Assembly: GCF_020615455.1 (NCBI RefSeq)
Contig: NC_059215.1
Coordinates: 53,444,989 to 53,508,988 of the forward strand
DNA from: Coregonus clupeaformis
Taxonomy: Eukaryota; Chordata; Actinopteri; Salmoniformes; Salmonidae
Direction: 5' to 3'
DNA: 64,000 nt
The position numbers and the translations under genes were made by a program. Below are positions 41,913-52,775 of the stretch, in pieces (position 1 is the first letter of the stretch; every line of letters starts with the position of its first letter). The notes beneath the pieces are model-generated. The model saw nothing but the letters and a program-made list of their open reading frames with translations. It ran no database searches and was not told the DNA's origin.

Positions 41913-42748
41913 CTTTACAAACGGCACTGACAAATCTGAACAAACACATAAACTGAGTGTCATACTATGGATCAGGACTCACTGCTACACACACACACAC
42001 ACACTATGTGTTTGAAAACGATTTTGCCTTAAAGAATCACTTTCGTGCTGCCGACATCCTCCTCAAAGATTATTGGGTTGCATGAAAAAATATTATTGTT
42101 CTGCCTTAGGGATAAAAAAATTATCTCGGAAATTAAAAGCCATTAGCAATGGGTAACAACTGATTAACTTTTTTTACATGCTGAGAATTTTTCATATAGT
42201 AGTAGATTCCTTCATATATCAGGAGTAAAATGGCAACATGGTGTCTCAACACATTATCAATGTTGTGTGTGTTAAGCTGCCATCTAGTGGAGTAATATGA
42301 CCTTCACCTTCTCTCACAAGGATGGGAATGGAACATGGGACTTTGAGGGAAATTCTTTCAGAACTATGGCGGTCTCGGAACTGTTTAAATTCTTCAGGGA
42401 TCCCCCCCATTTTAGTTTTAGACATTTTGTTTTAGAAAAACAGCCATCTAAACAAGTGATAATCTTGTTGTTTTGCATTTGTATGGAACTTCCCCCACCA
42501 TCTAGCTAATGTATGTGTAACCATTTGCAGTGTGTAATCCTGCAGAAATAACTAGGGTATCTGTCCAAAAAACGTAAGGGCATGTCTAAATGCACAAAAA
42601 TATGCAGGTTTATCTTTAATTCTTTGTTTTGTTTTGTTTGTTTTTGTGTAAACTTTTTGTTTTGTCCTGAATATAGGTTATCTTTCAGTAACATGAAAAG
42701 TTTGCTATTTCTTTTGTCTTGATAATGTATTTTAAACATAATGGGTTT

Positions 42749-42857
42749 ATTTCCCGAATCCAGATTAAGCCTAGTTCTAGACTAAAAAGCATGTTCAATG
42801 GATATTCTCAATTGAAGGTACTTCTTAGTTCATGGCTAGACTGTGTTCGGGAAACCG
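42749..42857. repeat. Foldback repeat (AGATTAAGCCTAGT family)
   Basis: Arms: CCCGAATCCAGATTAAGCCT...AAAAAGCATGTTCAATGGA and the diverged complement CAATTGAAGGTACTTCTTAG...AGACTGTGTTCGGG around the spacer TATTCT. A MITE-like palindrome; no coding part. Confidence 0.75.
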
Positions 42858-42933
42858 GCCCAACAAGGATTGCTACTCAGTAACTACATGACACATCTCA
42901 CAAATGACTGAACCGCTTTGTCATTCTACTACA

Positions 42934-43038
42934 GTCCCAATGGTAAACCCTATTCCCGATTTTATTACACTACTTTTGACCAGGGCTCTGGTCAAAAGTA
43001 GTGCACTATATAGGGAATATGGTGCGATTTGGTATGCG
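42934..43038. repeat. Hairpin repeat, copy D (full inverted repeat), in the probable 3' UTR
   Basis: GTCCCAATGGTAAACCCTAT ... CACTACTTTTGACC and the complement GGTCAAAAGTAGTGCACTAT ... GGGAATATGGTGCG, with arms almost touching. If transcribed it would form a strong RNA hairpin in the atf7 message (inference). Confidence 0.85.
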
Positions 43039-43927
43039 ACCCTACAGTGACCGTCCCAATGGTGACCCTGTCTGGTGTTGTGTAGTACTCTGAGCTGGCA
43101 CTAGCTAGCTGTCCCTTTAGAAATAGACGATTGTTCATATGAAATGGAAAAAAACTCAACTTTATTTAGCTTTCATGTCAGTTGATTGTCATTGGCACTT
43201 TGTTCTTCTCCCATTTTTTGTTTTTGGTATTTTCTTAATTGCGTGCTATTGTCACGAGGACTATATACAAATACTCTGGCATGATAAACGCTTCTTCTGT
43301 TATATATTTTTGTGTTGTAATGATAAGATATAGAAATGTATTTGTTTTAGTACATCAATGTCTTCTGTTTTTCCTATCAAAAAGACTGTTACTGTAACCC
43401 AACTGTTTGTATCAGCCGGACTATGCCGGAACCATAGAATTGGAATCATGATTCTAATCCTATGGCTGGAACTCTGCTCTGTCAGGACTGCCCGTTACTC
43501 ACAAATCAACTTAAGTTATTGTTGCATTGTTTTCATGGATATCAATGTTTTTTTTTTATCCCTCTCAAAATATTAACAGTTGTTGTGAACAAGTAACAGA
43601 ATTGTATAAGAAAAATAACAATTTTACATATGAGAAGACAATTGTAAAAGTTTCTTTTTTTTTGTATTTTAATTGTTCATTCGCACTCCCATGAAATAAT
43701 TGTTGGACTGATAATTTCTGAAATTGTCCTTATTGTACTGTACATATCTGTACTAGGCTATATGAATATATTTACTTTTCCATGCATGTCTAAGTGAAAC
43801 TACTATGAACACTTACTGTGCTGCAGCTTTAATTAAACAAAATAACTTAATGGATATCAACTGTTTCTGTAATATTTGATTCAGACAATTTCACATAAGT
43901 TTCTCCTCTCTCTCCTCTCTCTTGCCT

Positions 43928-44385
43928 CTCTCGCAATTCAATTTCAATATAAGGGGCTTTATTGGCATGGGAAACGTATGTTAACATTGCCAAAGCAAGT
44001 GAAATAGATAATAAAGAAAAGTGAAATAAACAATAAAAATGAACAGTAAACATGACAAAAGTTCCAAAGGAATAGAGACATTTCAAATGTCATATTATGG
44101 CTAAATACAGTGTTGTAACGATGTGCAAATAGTTAAAGTACAAAAGGGATAATAAATAAACATAAATATGGGTTGTATTTCCAATGGTGTTTGTTCTTCA
44201 CTGGTTGCCCTTTTCTTGTGGCAACAGGTCACAGATCTTGCTGCTGTGATGGCACACTGTGGTTTTTCACCCAGTAGACATTGGATTTGTTTTCGAATTC
44301 TTTGTGGGTCTGTGTAATCTGAGGGAAGTATGTGTCTCTAATATGGTCATACATTTGGCAGGAGGTTAGGAAGTGCAGCTCTGTC
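43928..44385 (-). mobile_element. Non-LTR retrotransposon 3' fragment, copy 2 of the 25878 element
   Basis: Matches 25890-26350 nearly base for base (GGGCTTTATTGGCATGGGAA, TTTCAAATGTCATATTATG, CACTGGTTGCCC). Again preceded by CTCTCTCCTCTCTCTTGCCTC and followed by CTCTGTCTCCGTCTCTGTGTG. A small deletion relative to copy 1 near 44281. Confidence 0.88.
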
Positions 44386-45130
44386 TCCGTCTCTGTGTGT
44401 GTGTGTGTGTTACATGGTCACTTCATTGATTGCTCAATTCTGTAGTAGCCTATCCCTGTACTGAAGATCTTTGGCCAACTAATCTGTGCAATCCTTCTCT
44501 TGTAATCACTAAATGCATGCTTGCCACGTGTTGCCCCCTTTAACTACATCAGAGATTTACTGAGGACAATAAGGATAGAGCCAATAGTCAACATCATTAT
44601 TATTTATTATTTCAACATCGAGGACCAGAGAGAAATTTGGTATATTCAGAGTTTTTTTCCTGGCTCAAAAACAGGCGAAGGTGGTTTCTTGGCGTGGGCC
44701 AGTGCGCAAGTTATCCGTCGTCACGTCATTTAGCCTTCACCGCCACCTGACTGATCCTTCCAAATTAACCCCTACTAGCTAACTTCCGGAACACAATTGA
44801 TGAAATAAGTTCCTTAACAGACTAAGGGAGTACTTTTTTTATCCAAATGTTTTCATATTTTCTCTAAGGTGACCCAGGGTATCAGCAAGGTGGCCACCTT
44901 AACATTGTCTTAAGGGAAAACCCTGATATTGGAGTCATGCACATTTTATACAGTATATAATGCACACTGAGAAGCATATGAGATGGTAGTCCAGCAAGGC
45001 CACACGTTGGTATGAAAACCTGAGTGAGTAGTCATATACTTATCTTTAATGTGTCATACAAATCAAGTTTACAAGTTAAACTGTACTGATGCACATGTAA
45101 TCCGTTTTATTGTACATAGTTGTAACATCT
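44386..45130. other. Intergenic stretch between atf7 and the DIP2-family gene
   Basis: (GT)n at 44394-44411, otherwise no recognised feature. Confidence 0.5.
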
Positions 45131-45415
45131 CTAGATCAACACGAGAGGGAGCACAAGCTGTATGTCTCGACATATACCATGTTTTGGATGCAGTAATTTG
45201 CCAGGCCGCTAGTGTGATTATAGTACATACGAGAGATCACGTGACCGTTCATTATTTGCCATTGGTGAATTCTCTCCATTATGGCGGAGGGAGCAGTCGG
45301 CCGAATGGATTGTCTCTTCAATTCAAATGCATGTTTCGTGTCTTGAAGGGACTATTTCAAAACAGAAGAGATTTCGTTTTAATTAAGGCACACTTCGTTG
45401 TATTCTTTTTACGTC
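45131..45415 (+). promoter_or_regulatory. dip2b: Probable promoter/5' UTR of the DIP2-family gene
   Basis: Upstream of the DIP2 start codon: palindromic E-box TCACGTGA at 45237-45244, inverted CCAAT (ATTGG) near 45261, and a YY1-type CCATTATGGCGG at 45277-45288. A short upstream frame 45281-45346 (21 codons, beginning MAEGAVGRMD) precedes the main start if transcription begins before it. No TATA box seen. Promoter status is inferred from motif content and position. Confidence 0.45.
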
Positions 45416-45500
45416 ATGGCGGACCGTGGCGTGGATTTGTCCGGTATACCGAAAGAGGTTCGAGACCATTTGGCGGAGTTGCAATTGGAGCTATCGGAAG
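45416..45500 (+). CDS. dip2b: First coding exon of a DIP2-family gene (probably dip2b)
   Basis: ATG in TCATGGCGG context, 28 complete codons plus one base, donor GAAG|GTAAGG at 45501. Encodes MADRGVDLSGIPKEVRDHLA then ELQLELSE, matching the DIP2 N terminus (PxEVRxxLAELELELSEG) at the start of the DMAP1-binding domain. The exon ends exactly where the family motif continues with GDITQKG. DIP2 proteins are large (about 1,570 residues), with two acyl-CoA synthetase-like adenylation domains and roles in lipid metabolism and neural development. Paralogue A, B or C cannot be settled from 28 residues; DIP2B is favoured because human ATF7 and DIP2B share 12q13. The remaining exons lie beyond the window. 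Confidence 0.8.
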
Positions 45501-47781
45501 GTAAGGAGGGTGATGATGATGAGGCTACCAAGCTAACGTTAGGGAGTGAATTCAAATTCACACAATGTAGCTTGCTAGCTAACCACCACCGGCATTGCTC
45601 AAATTAGCACTATGTATTATGTATCTCTATTAGTATACAAGGTCAATAGCAACATTTGAAGCTAACATAGACACACAATCATATTCAGCCAGTAATGTCT
45701 GGATGGCTAGCCAGCTAGCAACCCTTTTCTGCTAGCATTGCATTGACAGACAGAAGAACGAGAATGGCTCAACCGTGGCCATGGGTTCTCTTGTCTGTGA
45801 TGGGTCTCCTACTAGACTAGGTTCAATCATTCAAATCGATCATTTCATAGCTGTTCTATATAGAAAGTAATTGATTAATCTGTATTCTCTACATATCCAT
45901 GATTGAACTTCAAAGCCAAACTTGTCAGAATCATCTGTTAAATTTGGTAATCATGTATCTCCTTGACCATCAATTCATGGTTGGTGTCTAGAACCAGTAT
46001 GTAACTGTGTTAACCTGAGACTGGTGGTACCATGGTAACACCACCAGTCAGTGAATGTAGCAATGCAATGTGGGGGTTTCAGTCGAGTATTTCTGCATTG
46101 CACAACCTGCGATTCTGCTGTGTGTGTTTGTGACTGCAGAATGGGAGTAACTACAACAGCCTTTGAGATGAAACATGAGTAATGATACTCATCACCTATC
46201 ATACAGTACATTCACCTGTGGTCTCTAGGCTTTAATATGTTGCTATGAGACAACCTCTTAGCGTAGGACAGGATGTGATATCATACGGCCCTCTGCATGG
46301 CTTGACCTGATAGAGTAACCTTTTGACACACCAATGACATTTAGGCTTCGTCATTTGCATAGGCACACTCAATATGAGCTTGAGCTGTGTGTCTGTTAGT
46401 TGGGGTGGGGAAGTGTTTGTTGTGTGTGTGTGTGTGTGGCCACATGTGGCACAGGCCCCCTCCCTCCCAGTCCTACAGCTGCACCATCACATCATTGTGA
46501 GGCCCTGGGGTGCGTTCAGTACGACCGAGCGGTGTTAAGCATTTAATGAAACGGAAACAGTGCTGTACTGAACGGCCAGCTGAAGAATGGCGTGATTATG
46601 GCTGCCCATAGGCGATTGTTGTATGGTGTGCTGCACGAGTTTTGCGATTTCTAATGGCCACACTCATTGATCAGGCCATACTCACCAAATCAGAGGAAAC
46701 GTACCTCAAAAGGCTTTTAAAGAACAGTGCGCACCGTTTTGGGGAAACGTTTCTTCCCCTGGGGCTGCTGCCTATGTACATAATCATTGAACTCTGGTCA
46801 CTTTAATAATGTTTACATACTGTTTTACCCACTTCATATGTACATACTGTATTCTAGTCAAGGCCTATGTTCCATGTACCGAAAGTTCAATGTGTTTCCA
46901 GTGCATTTTCAACTCTACCGATAGTTTTGTCACAAAAACTGTTGTGTTAAATAGCAAATGTGCCTACTCTGGTCATGGCATGTGAGCTCCAGCCAACGTC
47001 TCGCAGATACAGTGCAGGAAGACTGTGTGGGTAGGCTAGTGTGTGTGGGTAGGCTAGTCTACATAATGGGATTATTATGGATAAGAGTGAGAATAGGTTT
47101 ATTTGTCAAATGGCAGTCAAGCATCGATCATCATGTCACCAGAATAAGGCCCTCAATATTTATTGGAAAGGAGCATCAAGATCACCATGAACTTTCGCCA
47201 CCCTGTTAAGTTCATCATCATTTATTTAATCTGTAGTCTAATAAACTGCATTGTTTCCCGAGTCGTAGTGGGAGGACCACACATCATATCATCGCATGAC
47301 TCCCAGGCTTACTTCGATATGATGGTTATTATATAAATATTTGCGCATTAAAAGCATTTCCACTGCCATTTCTCGCGTAATTAACACAAAAAGATCCCAC
47401 CATGTTGAATGAACAAATTATCTGTCTGCATTTATATAATTGTACTGAAACTTCCTGTTTCCATCACAGCTGTCGTGATAAAAAAAAAATACTGTATGAA
47501 TTTGGATGGAAATGTGGTTACACTGAACCATATTTTGTCCCCCACCCTGCCTGCCCTGTTCATAACAAACACCACCACAGAACAGAGCCGAACCGGAGCG
47601 GAAATGCCTGTTGGGTTGCTTAGAGGAAAACAGAGGCAAGCGTAGTGTCCTCTTAAATAACAAGCCAGTTGTGGGTGTGTGTTGTGTGAAGCCCCCAGTG
47701 ACCAGTGAGGACAATGAGCTTCATTCAGCTGGTCACAGCCATGGTGGCATTTAGTAGGCCATTCAACTAGACTCTTTGAAT
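45501..47781. other. Start of the dip2 first intron, unassigned
   Basis: Non-coding. (GT)n at 46417-46438 and an A run at 47482. No clear mobile element recognised; short open frames have no coding support. Confidence 0.5.
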
Positions 47782-47875
47782 GCGTCCCAAATGGCACCCT
47801 ATTCCCTTTAGCCTATAATGCACTACTTTTGACCAGGGTAGTGCACTATATAGGAAATAGGGTGCCATTTGGGAC
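47782..47875. repeat. Hairpin repeat, copy E (short centre)
   Basis: GCGTCCCAAATGGCACCCTA ... TGCACTACTTTTGACCAGGG then TAGTGCACTATATAGG ... GGGTGCCATTTGGGAC. The right arm lacks the TCAAAAG block, so the hairpin is asymmetric. Confidence 0.85.
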
Positions 47876-48477
47876 CTAGCCTTGGTGTGCCGCAGTGGAA
47901 TGAGCAGCTCTTATAGGAAAGGAAGGAAGGGAGGGGTCAGACGTAGTTAGGAAGATGGTGTGTCTGTGTTCAAAGCCCCCCCGTGTTGTGTTTGTTGGTG
48001 TTCAGCCAGGAGTGACTAGGCATGACTGACCTGGCCTAACTAACTGTTGTTTCTCCTAATTGATAGTTGAGAAATGTCCCACCTTTCTTCTCAAGGTTTA
48101 CATAAGCATTAGGCTTGTTGAGGTATTTGCCTTCGTCAGCAAGGGTTCACTGAGTTTACTCAGGAATGATACATTATTCTTGGTGTTTTGGGATAGTAAG
48201 GCAGGCAGGACTATGACAGAGGTTGGTGTTTTGTCGGTTGCTGCTCTCATATTGTTCCATAGGCATTTTCTCTTTTGAAAATGAAACTAGAGCCACAGGA
48301 GCAATGCTGCCGTGCATAGTGTGGTATCTGTCTGTGTTTGTGGACAATATGATGAGGTCCTGCCTTACCTATTTACTGACTCACCTACTGCTGATGTGGC
48401 CAGACCAGATTATTGCCAGTTGCTTCCTATCTAGGCCAGCCAGCCAGGCAGGGTAGCTAGTGGATCTACATTAAAAA

Positions 48478-48808
48478 AAACATTTTTAGTCATTTAGCGG
48501 ACGCTCTTATCCAGAGCGACTTACAGTTAGTGAGTGCATACATTATTATTATTATTTTTTCATACTGGCCCCCCGTGGGAATCGAACCCACAACGCTGGC
48601 ATTGCAAACGCCATGCTCTACCAACTGAGCTACATCCCTGCCAGCCATTCCCTCCCCTACCCTGAACGACACTGGGCCAATTGTGCGCCGCCCCATGGGT
48701 CTCCCGGTCGCGGCAGGCTACGACAGAGCCTGGATTCGAACCAGGATCTCTAGTGGCACAGCTAGCACTGCGATGCAGTGCCTTAGACCACTGCACAACT
48801 CGGGAGGC
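48478..48808 (-). mobile_element. Composite SINE with two tRNA-like heads
   Basis: Minus strand: head 1 CCTCCCGAGTTGTGCAGTGG ... GGTTCGAATCCAGGC; linker GACCGGGAGACCCATGGGGC; head 2 GATGTAGCTCAGTTGGTAGA ... GTGGGTTCGATTCCCAC; linker ATGCACTCACTAACTGTAAG; tail AAGAGCGTCCGCTAAATGAC. Head 2 plus tail is the same SINE type as 21104-21262. Both heads have polymerase III A and B box-like sequence. Confidence 0.85.
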
Positions 48809-49401
48809 TAGAGAAACAGACAGAAACAGCCTCAGCCGCAGAGGCAGTGAAATGGGGCCAGTCTGAAAAATAAGGACATCTGCAGCACATTGCTATGCTA
48901 CGCTATCATCCAGCCATTAGTAGCAGCCTACACCTATTTGTTTTTCTTTCAAAAGGTTGGAGCTGTGCTTGACCAAGCTCTCTCTAGCGCAATGTAGCCT
49001 AACCAATGGAATAGTCCCCAAAGTGCAAACGCACCCCAATACCTCAAAGTATAATTCTGAAATAATTAAAATGCTATATTTGAACCCAGATGACATCCGA
49101 CTCTTTAATCATCCAACTACAACCATTAGTGACACCACTGTAGATAAGACATGATGGAGAACAAGAATAAGGAAGGTCCTTAACTTCCACTTCCTTCCCT
49201 TGGTCAAGTTGTCTGAACTGAACTGTGGACAACGTGGATGGGATTGAACCTGCAGTGAAGTAGCAAGCTGTTCTATTTTCCTGCCAAGCCAGACAGGGCC
49301 TAGAGGGCTTTACTTGAGACAGATGACAGGCTTGTGACTGACAGATAGCTCCTCCCTGTAGTTTTAGAACAGCTGATGAGCCTTGTGTTTTGTTGGTTTA
49401 T
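48809..49401. other. Unassigned dip2 intron sequence
   Basis: No gene or known repeat recognised. Confidence 0.5.
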
Positions 49402-49566
49402 CAGACCTGGGTTGAAATAAAAGTTGACATCATGCCTTGCCTGGCTTAATGGGCCGATAGAATAGTCCCAAATCTGTAAACCCAGCCATATCTGGGACTC
49501 CAGGCAGGCTAGCGCAAACACTTGAAGTATTTGAAAGGTTTCAAATAGTATTTGAACCCAGGTCTG
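49402..49566. repeat. MITE-like inverted repeat (CAGACCTGGGTT ends)
   Basis: Ends CAGACCTGGGTTGAAATA (49402) and TATTTGAACCCAGGTCTG (49566) are complementary apart from one base. About 165 bp, no coding part. Confidence 0.75.
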
Positions 49567-49848
49567 TGTGGTGTATAGAGGTAGGGTTAAAGTCTCTGGC
49601 CAGAACGGAGCTGAGAGAGATGCATTATGTCCGGCTTGAAGCTCAACCACGTATCCCCATACTCGCTCTAGGGGCTTTAGACTCAACTGGACATGATACT
49701 GTGGGCCTTGTTCACTCTTGTACCAGATGTTGGTTTGGAACAAGCATTTGTCAGTGTACTTTTACAGTAGAGCTTTTTGGAACAAGCACTTGTTGTGAGT
49801 ACATAGGCTATACAGTAAAGCTTGCACCAATTCAGACCGTATTGAAAA
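49567..49848. other. Unassigned dip2 intron sequence
   Basis: Two short direct repeats TTTGGAACAAGCA(T/C)TTGT at about 49733 and 49778. Nothing else. Confidence 0.45.
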
Positions 49849-51182
49849 GGGCATTCGGAAAGTATTCAGACCCCTTGACTTTTTCCACATTTTGTTATGT
49901 TACAGCCTTAGAAATATTACATTTACATAAGTATTCAGACCCTTTACTCAGTACTTTGTTCAAGCACCTTTGGCACCAACTACAGCCTCGAGACTTCTTG
50001 GGTATGACGCTACAAGCTTGGCACACCTGTATTTGGGGAGTTTCTCCCATTGTTCTCTGCAGATCCTCTCAAGCTCTGTCAGGTTGGATGGGGAGTGTTG
50101 CTGCACAGTTTTTTTCAGGTCTCTCCAGAGATGTTGGATTGGGTTCAAGTCCAGGATCTGGCTGGGCCATTCAAGGACATTCAGAGACTTGTCCCGAAAC
50201 CACTCCTGCATTGTCTTGGCTGTGTGCTTAGGGTCATTGTCCTGATGGAAGGTGAACCTTTGCTCCAGTCTGAGGTCCTGAGCGCTCTGGAGCATGTTTT
50301 CAACAAGGACCTCTCTGTACTTTGCTCCGTTCATCTTTGCCTCGATCCTGACTAGTCTCCCAGTCCCTGCTGCTGAAAAACATCCCCACAGCATGATGCT
50401 GCCACCACCATGCTTCACCATAGGGATGGTGCCAGGTTTCCTCCCGACGTGACACTTGGCATTCAGGCCAAAGAGTTCAATCTTGGTTTCATCAGACTAG
50501 AGAATCTTGTTTCTCATGGTCTGAGAGTCTTTAGGTGCCTTTTGGCAAACTCCAAGCGGGCTGTCATGTGCCTTTTACTGAGGAGTGGCTTCCGTCTGGC
50601 CACTCTACCATAAAGGCCTGATTGGTAGAGTGCTGCAGAGATGGTTGTCCTTCTGGACGGTTCTCCCATCTCCACAGAGGCACTCTAGAGCTCTGTCAGA
50701 GTGACCATCAGGTTTTTGGTCACCTCCCTGACCAAGGCCCTTCTCTCCAATTGTTCAGTTTGGCCGGGCCGCCAGCTCTAGGAAGAGTCTTGGTGGTTCT
50801 AAACTTCTTCCATTTAAGAATGATGGAGGGCACTGTGTTCTTGGGGACCTTCAATGCTGCAGAATTTATTTGGTACCCTCCTCAGATCTGTGCCTTGACA
50901 CAATCCTGTCTCGGAGCTCTACAGACAATTCCTTCGACCTCATGGCTTGGTTTTTGCTCTGACATGCACTGTCAACTGTGGGACCTTATATAGACAGGTG
51001 TGTGCCTTTCCAAATCATGTCCAATCAATTGAATTTACCACAGGTGGACTCCAATCAAGTTGTAGAATCATGGATGATCAATGGAAACAGGATGCACCGG
51101 AGCTCAATTTCGAGTCTCTTAGCAAAGGGTCTGAAAACGTATGTAAATAAGGTATTTCATGGTTTTCATCTATATTTTTCAT
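49849..51182 (-). mobile_element. Tc1/mariner-like element (CGGAAAGTATTCAGACCCC family), minus orientation
   Basis: Left terminus GCATTCGGAAAGTATTCAGA at 49849 is a nearly complete TIR end; the right end is truncated near 51182 where a LINE fragment begins. Transposase runs on the minus strand: start ATGAGGTCGAAGG at about 50943, LGLNAKCHVGR-type first catalytic region near 50480-50440, then 50421-49960 with KHGGGSIMLWGCFSAAG, FHQDNDPKHTAKTMQEW, QILDLNPIQHLWRDLKKTVQ and ELERICREQWEKLPK. Frame-breaking changes near 50430 and 50690. Closest relative here is 22261-23637, with a more complete 3' half in this copy. Confidence 0.9.
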
Positions 51183-51560
51183 AGCTGTCTATTTACCACC
51201 ACAAACCAATACTGGCATTAAGATTGCACTCAATGAGCTGTATAAGGCCATAACTAAACAGGAAAACGCTCATCCAGAGGCAGCGCTCCTAGTGGCCGGG
51301 GACTTTAATGCAGGGAAACTTAAATCCGTTCTACCTAATTTCTACCAGCATGTTAAATGTGCAACCAGAGGAAAATAAACTCTAGACCACCTTTACTCCA
51401 CACACAGAGACTCATACAAAGCTCTCCCTCGCCCTCCATTTGGCAAATCTGACCATAACTCTATCCTCCTGATTCCTGCTTATAAGAAAAACCTAAAGCA
51501 GGAAGCACCAGTGACTCGGTTAATAAAAAAAGTGGTCAGATGACGCAGATGCAGTCTTAC
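51183..51560 (+). mobile_element. LINE fragment, endonuclease domain
   Basis: Open text VYLPPQTNTGIKIALNELYK, LLVAGDFNAGKLKS (the GDFN motif of AP endonucleases), a TAA at 51376, then TLDHLYSTHRDSYKALPRPP and FGKSDHNSILLIPAYK (SDH catalytic motif). Only this internal piece is present, next to the truncated Tc1. Confidence 0.82.
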
Positions 51561-51697
51561 TCTTTTTATTATTATTTTTTTTTTCATTTTAGTATCAAGT
51601 ATATATTTTTCCTTCGTCTGCCCTCTAGATGATTTCGCAGAAAAGAACACATGGCACTTTGAAATCTGCAATAAATAATGTCTTATTTCTTTGCTTT

Positions 51698-51840
51698 TAC
51701 AGTTGAAGTCGGAAGTTTACATACACTTAGGTTGGAGTCATTAAAACATTCATGGATTTGTCATTTTTCTCATTTACAAGTTATTAAACAATCTGTTCCT
51801 AACTGAACATATGACACTTTGTTTCAACTATTTAACTGTA
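51698..51840. mobile_element. Salmonid Tc1 terminus resembling the Sleeping Beauty IR/DR
   Basis: TACAGTTGAAGTCGGAAGTT at 51698, followed by TACATACACTTAGG and TTGGAGTCATTAAAAC, matches the outer inverted/direct repeat of the salmonid SALT/Sleeping Beauty type for about 50 bp. No transposase or second end in the window; the right boundary is uncertain. Confidence 0.82.
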
Positions 51841-52302
51841 CTAGAATGCTTAAAAGGCCGCTAAAACTTTAAATATCGGTTATCGATATCGTTTTTTTTG
51901 GCAAGGAAAATATTGGAAATTGGTATCGGCCAAAAATGTCATATCGGTGCATCCCTAATGTAAAGTGTTGGTCCCATGTTTCATGAGCTGAAATAAAAGA
52001 TCCCAGATCATTTCCATACGCACAAAAAGCTTATTTCTCAAAATGTTGGGCACAAATGTGTTTACATCCCTGTTAGTGAGCATTTCTCCTTTTCTCTACT
52101 GTGAATAGTTAATGTCTCCCATCCAACGTTCTCCTTAGGGTGGACCAAGGGCTGTGTTCCCTTCACTCCTTTAGGGCTGAATAATTCACATGCTCTCATT
52201 AAATACCAGGAGACAAGGCTGTCACCACCCGTCTCTGTCCCAGGAGGGGTGTGTGTGTGTTATCCTACCCCACAAGTCATTGTTGTTGAGGTTTATGTGG
52301 CG
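51841..52302. other. Unassigned, with a repeat-like ATCGGTGCATCCCTA end
   Basis: 51865-51960 (GGTTATCGATATCG ... TATCGGTGCATCCCTA) looks like an end of a fish DNA transposon I cannot name. The rest is unassigned. Confidence 0.4.
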
Positions 52303-52775
52303 ACAACTTGGGTCATGTTGACTCGACAGGGAATGGGTTCCTCCTGGAGGAGGTACTTGGGTCATGTTGAGTCGACAGGTAATGGGTTCCTCCTGGAGGA
52401 GGTACTTGGGTCATGTTGAGTCGACAGGTAATGGGTTCCTCCTGGAGGAAGTACTTGGGTCATGTTGAGTCGACAGGGAATGGGTTCCTCCTGGAGGAAG
52501 TACTTGGGTCATGTTGAGTCGACAGGGAATGGGTTCCTCCTGGAGGAAGTACTTGGGTCATGTTGAGTCGACAGGTAATGGGTTCCTCCTGGAGGAAGTA
52601 CTTGGGTCATGTTGAGTCGACAGGGAATGGGTGCCTACTGGAGGAGGTACTTGGGTCATGTTGAGTCGACAGGGAATGGGTGCCTACTGGAGGAGGTACT
52701 TGGGTCATGTTGAGTCGACAGGGAATGGGTTCCTCCTGGAGGAAGTACTTGGGTCATGTTGAGTCGACAGGGAAT
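52303..52775. repeat. 49-bp minisatellite, about 9.5 copies
   Basis: Period 49; units TACTTGGGTCATGTTGAGTC then GACAGGGAATGGGTTCCTCC. Few differences between units. Confidence 0.95.

Larger units (their letters stand above)
40040..43855 (+). other. atf7: Probable atf7 3' untranslated region
   Basis: Long AT-rich non-coding stretch directly after the stop. A good polyadenylation signal ATTAAA is at 43832-43837, about 90 bp before a LINE copy begins. Within it are CT-rich DNA (41264-41374), a (TATG)n block, a foldback repeat and a hairpin repeat. The end point is inferred; shorter isoforms are possible. Confidence 0.5.

Noticed and set aside
45049..45504. A 151-codon frame overlapping the DIP2 exon
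   Set aside because: It runs in another frame through the promoter region and has no recognisable protein; the 28-codon DIP2 frame matches a known family and splice boundary.
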